The notes under the pieces are model-generated. The model did not search any database and had not been told where the DNA came from. It saw nothing but the letters and a program-made list of their open reading frames with translations. The translations under genes were made by a program, and so were the position numbers. A stretch of DNA of 64,000 bases from Sabellastarte sp. h YS-2021. Its lineage: Eukaryota > Annelida > Polychaeta > Sabellida > Sabellidae. Location of the stretch: contig OZ024931.1 of the NCBI GenBank assembly GCA_964017235.1, forward strand, positions 138,200,033-138,264,032, read 5' to 3'. Shown in pieces: positions 61,798 to 64,000 of the stretch. Each line of letters begins with the position of its first letter. Positions within the stretch are counted from its first letter, which is position 1.

Positions 61798-62087
61798 ATG
61801 ATAGACAAATATTTCTAGGTGTGATCTGTGACCATTGAATGCTGTAACACAAAACTGTTGGACAGGCAGTGAAAAATACTGTTTTGATTGATTTTCAAGA
61901 CAAGATTTTTGCTAGTTTAGTACATAGCATTTCTGTTGCTGCTGTAGCTCTTTTTCTGCACTGGTGTGCACTTGATAGTAAGAAAATTCAATTGTAGTTG
62001 TAAACCCTGTAAGCACGGGACAGCAATGAGACTTATAAATGACGAAACTGGTATAAAAGTTTGACATGTTACCATCTTATACTTATT
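61798..62087. other. AT-rich interval, nothing recognised
   Basis: About 290 bp between the exon candidate and the first SINE-like sequence. The minus-strand open frame at 61,917-62,141 runs into the SINE-like head and looks spurious. Confidence 0.5.
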
Positions 62088-62315
62088 GGGGCCACAGAGG
62101 CACAATGGTAACACAATAGCTTCTACCCTCAGAGTCTGCATCCTGGTGTGAGTTCAAGTGGGAAAACTTGCAACTGTACACCATTGGCAGCAGTTTAAGA
62201 TTCAGAACCTTGATCAACTGCATGTACTGGTTCTCTCTGCCTTTCCAACAACTGGTCACAATACACCCGCTATAAAGTTATTAGTTGTAAGGTAAACACT
62301 AAATAAATAATATAT
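62088..62315 (+). mobile_element. tRNA-related SINE-like sequence 1
   Basis: The head starts GGGGCCACAGAGGCACAATG. An A-box-like TGGTAACACAATAGC lies at 62,106-62,120 and a weaker B-box-like GAGTTCAAGTG at 62,150-62,160. An unrelated body follows, ending in an AT-rich AAATAAATAATAT tail near 62,300-62,315. The spacing of the two boxes suits an RNA polymerase III promoter of tRNA origin. No clear target duplication was found, so the ends are approximate. Confidence 0.45.
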
Positions 62316-62849
62316 TATTGTTATTTGATGTCAGTAAATGTGGGAATAAAACAAGAATGAATTTATCCTTATTATTCATTTTTATTATTGCACTGTCAAG
62401 TGTCCAGTGTATGCAGAAAATATGAGATCTGGAAATCCTCAAGGTTTCCTGATCAAATTTACCTACAAAAATCGTATAATTATAAGGGTAATCTTTTATA
62501 TAAATGTTGAATTTTTAATAAACGACGGTTAAATATATGGCAAAGTGGGACCCTATGATATTCCACATTTTATAATGTACTATATTTTAAGTGATAATGT
62601 TGAATGCAAAATTCACTTCAAGGTTTTCCAGTCTAAATGAATACTCTTACCTTATGCCACATGGCAGTGTAAAAGGGTTTTATAATTAGAAAAAGTAAGT
62701 ATTTGTTAAGATGGCTTAAACTTTGATGACATTACTGTAAAATATTGGGTGTCACAAATAACCTACATCTATACCACTTCAGGTCTTCAAGGTTTACACC
62801 CAAAGGTGGGGAATTTGAGTGTTACGTTTAAGACAATGAGAAAGATACA
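62316..62849. other. AT-rich interval, nothing recognised
   Basis: About 530 bp between the two SINE-like sequences, with no repeat structure, RNA gene or coding frame seen. Confidence 0.5.
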
Positions 62850-63010
62850 GGGGTCATAGTGGCCTAGTAAGTTCAGTATCTAATCAAGCTGTCAACAATG
62901 TGTGGGTTTGACTCCAACTAGTGGCAAATGCTGAGGGCCTGTCCCAATATAATCCCGGTTGCTAAATGTGTGTTCCACTGGAGCCAACCCTACAACCGAT
63001 CCTACAACTC
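62850..63010 (+). mobile_element. tRNA-related SINE-like sequence 2
   Basis: The head begins GGGGTCATAGTGGCCTAG. An A-box-like TGGCCTAGTAAGTTC lies at 62,860-62,874 and a good B box, GGTTTGACTCC, at 62,905-62,915 (consensus GGTTCGANTCC). The head is about tRNA length but does not fold as an intact tRNA by eye. A body of unknown type (GAGGGCCTGTCCC...) continues to about 63,010. The first bases resemble SINE 1 (GGGGYCAYAG), so the two may share a tRNA-derived head family. Confidence 0.6.
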
Positions 63011-64000
63011 TAGAGTCAGTAAGAAAAGTTGGGGGTTGGGAAAGAAAATCCAGAAAAAAAGGCACCAAAAATTTGGGTTGTAATACATCCAGGCTTGTCT
63101 GGATCTACCTCCTGACCTAACTTTTAGGTCAAGGTGCTTTTCTCCACAACAAGGCAGGAAACTACCAGGATAAATTGTAAACCCCAACTGACAAGCTGTA
63201 TCAAACCATGACAAGCTGTAGTGACATACTGTCAGGACTTGAGCAGTGCCCCAACTCACCCTAATTTCTGGAGTCCTGGGAAAGAAACATCACTGCTTGC
63301 TGCTGTTACCCATCATTTATCACTACAAAGATGCAAGCTATATATCAGAGAGACTTTTTACATTAAGAATAATAGTCAGATTTGCAGACAAAAAAGGAGC
63401 CATTTGAATGCAGGAGCAGTCAATTTGACATAGAGCCCATAACCCGCAAGCCATGAGCTGATAAAATAAAGCAGACCTGTCCTATTCCCGGCTTGTCTGT
63501 TGCTGTAACCGACTTGTAGGATTCTTCTTATGTCTTGTCCTGCTGTGTTCCTGGCTTGTATGCTGTGATGATACTGACTCTGTGACCAAAGACTTGGAGA
63601 TATCCTGTTAGGTATTGATTACTTACGACTGGCCAGTTTTCTTTCAAGTACAGACGGTGTTGTTCTACAGCTTATCATGGAGTGAGTCTTGAGGGATGCT
63701 TGAATACGACAGGCTGGGAAGTGTTTCCCGACAAGACAGTGTAGGGCAGATATGGAAGTGACAATACATGATGGTTACCAGGTGGGCGGAGCCACAGTCA
63801 GGATGAATTTGGGGAGGGTCAGTGAAATATCAAACATATTTCATATTTGGCTGATCCACCCCGATAAGCCAGGAAATCACATCCGATTATAACTGACTAT
63901 GTAGACAATGGTACTGACCCTCTAAAACTCTTTAATTACCAACAATTACCTTAATTACGGCCCCAGTGAAACACCTCCAATAAACCCCAACTTTGATGAG
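63011..64000. other. interval with no gene recognised, cut by window edge
   Basis: About 1 kb with slightly higher GC. It includes GTGGGCGGAGCC (about 63,783), an 8 bp hairpin TGAAATAT-CAAAC-ATATTTCA (63,823-63,843) and an AATAAA near 63,465. The short open frames at 63,002-63,259 (minus) and 63,221-63,433 (plus) have no recognisable domain. It could be an untranslated region or an old repeat; nothing decides. Confidence 0.4.

Noticed and set aside
62850-62925. Functional tRNA gene
   Set aside because: The A and B boxes are recognisable, but the acceptor and anticodon stems do not pair convincingly by eye. A SINE head is a better reading.
63002-63433. Overlapping opposite-strand open frames of 85 and 70 codons
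   Set aside because: They overlap on opposite strands, lack protein-like features, and begin inside SINE-like or unassigned sequence.

Overview
This is eukaryotic, almost certainly animal, genomic DNA, and it is dominated by repeats. I find no prokaryotic gene organisation and no complete protein-coding gene. The AT-rich background, tRNA-like SINE heads, two MITE-type DNA transposons and an element with a tandem-repeat core flanked by 'GATGGCCGCC' sequence would suit a marine invertebrate such as a bivalve mollusc. That assignment is inference from repeat style, not from a marker gene.

Layout. (1) 1-7,170: a satellite of about 564 bp units, cut by the window's left edge. Three units carry an identical-position 536 bp MITE with TA target duplications. 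The satellite has been re-amplified as a 1,666 bp higher-order unit (2 x 564 + 538). Its right edge (6,677-7,170) is diverged. (2) 7,171-8,721: AT-rich DNA with no gene seen. (3) 8,730-9,105: a 376 bp hAT-type MITE with a perfect 8 bp target duplication. (4) 9,126-9,560: a left flank, probably the 5' part of the element holding the big array. (5) 9,561-58,427: about 49 kb, some 332 head-to-tail copies of a 147 bp unit, organised into many higher-order duplications (1,323, 1,469, 1,616, 1,909, 3,526, 3,820, 4,554 and 6,756 bp offsets). Most units carry the inverted repeat TGACCTTG...CAAGGTCA. (6) 58,428-58,487: a hairpin-rich segment ending in CTAG, a candidate Helitron-like 3' end. (7) 58,488-60,720: three more degenerate tandem families with periods of about 165, 143 and 432 bp. 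(8) 60,721-64,000: AT-rich DNA with one candidate coiled-coil exon (61,571-61,797) and two tRNA-related SINE-like sequences.

Long open frames cover much of the 147 bp array on both strands. They arise because 147 is 3 x 49 and the unit happens to lack stops in some frames, so I do not annotate them as genes. The elements of most interest are the 147 bp array (nucleosome-core length, dyad symmetry, a pair of extended nuclear-receptor-like half-sites per unit, higher-order structure) and the MITE captured and amplified inside the 564 bp satellite. Coordinates of repeat boundaries are read by eye and are approximate unless a target duplication fixes them.
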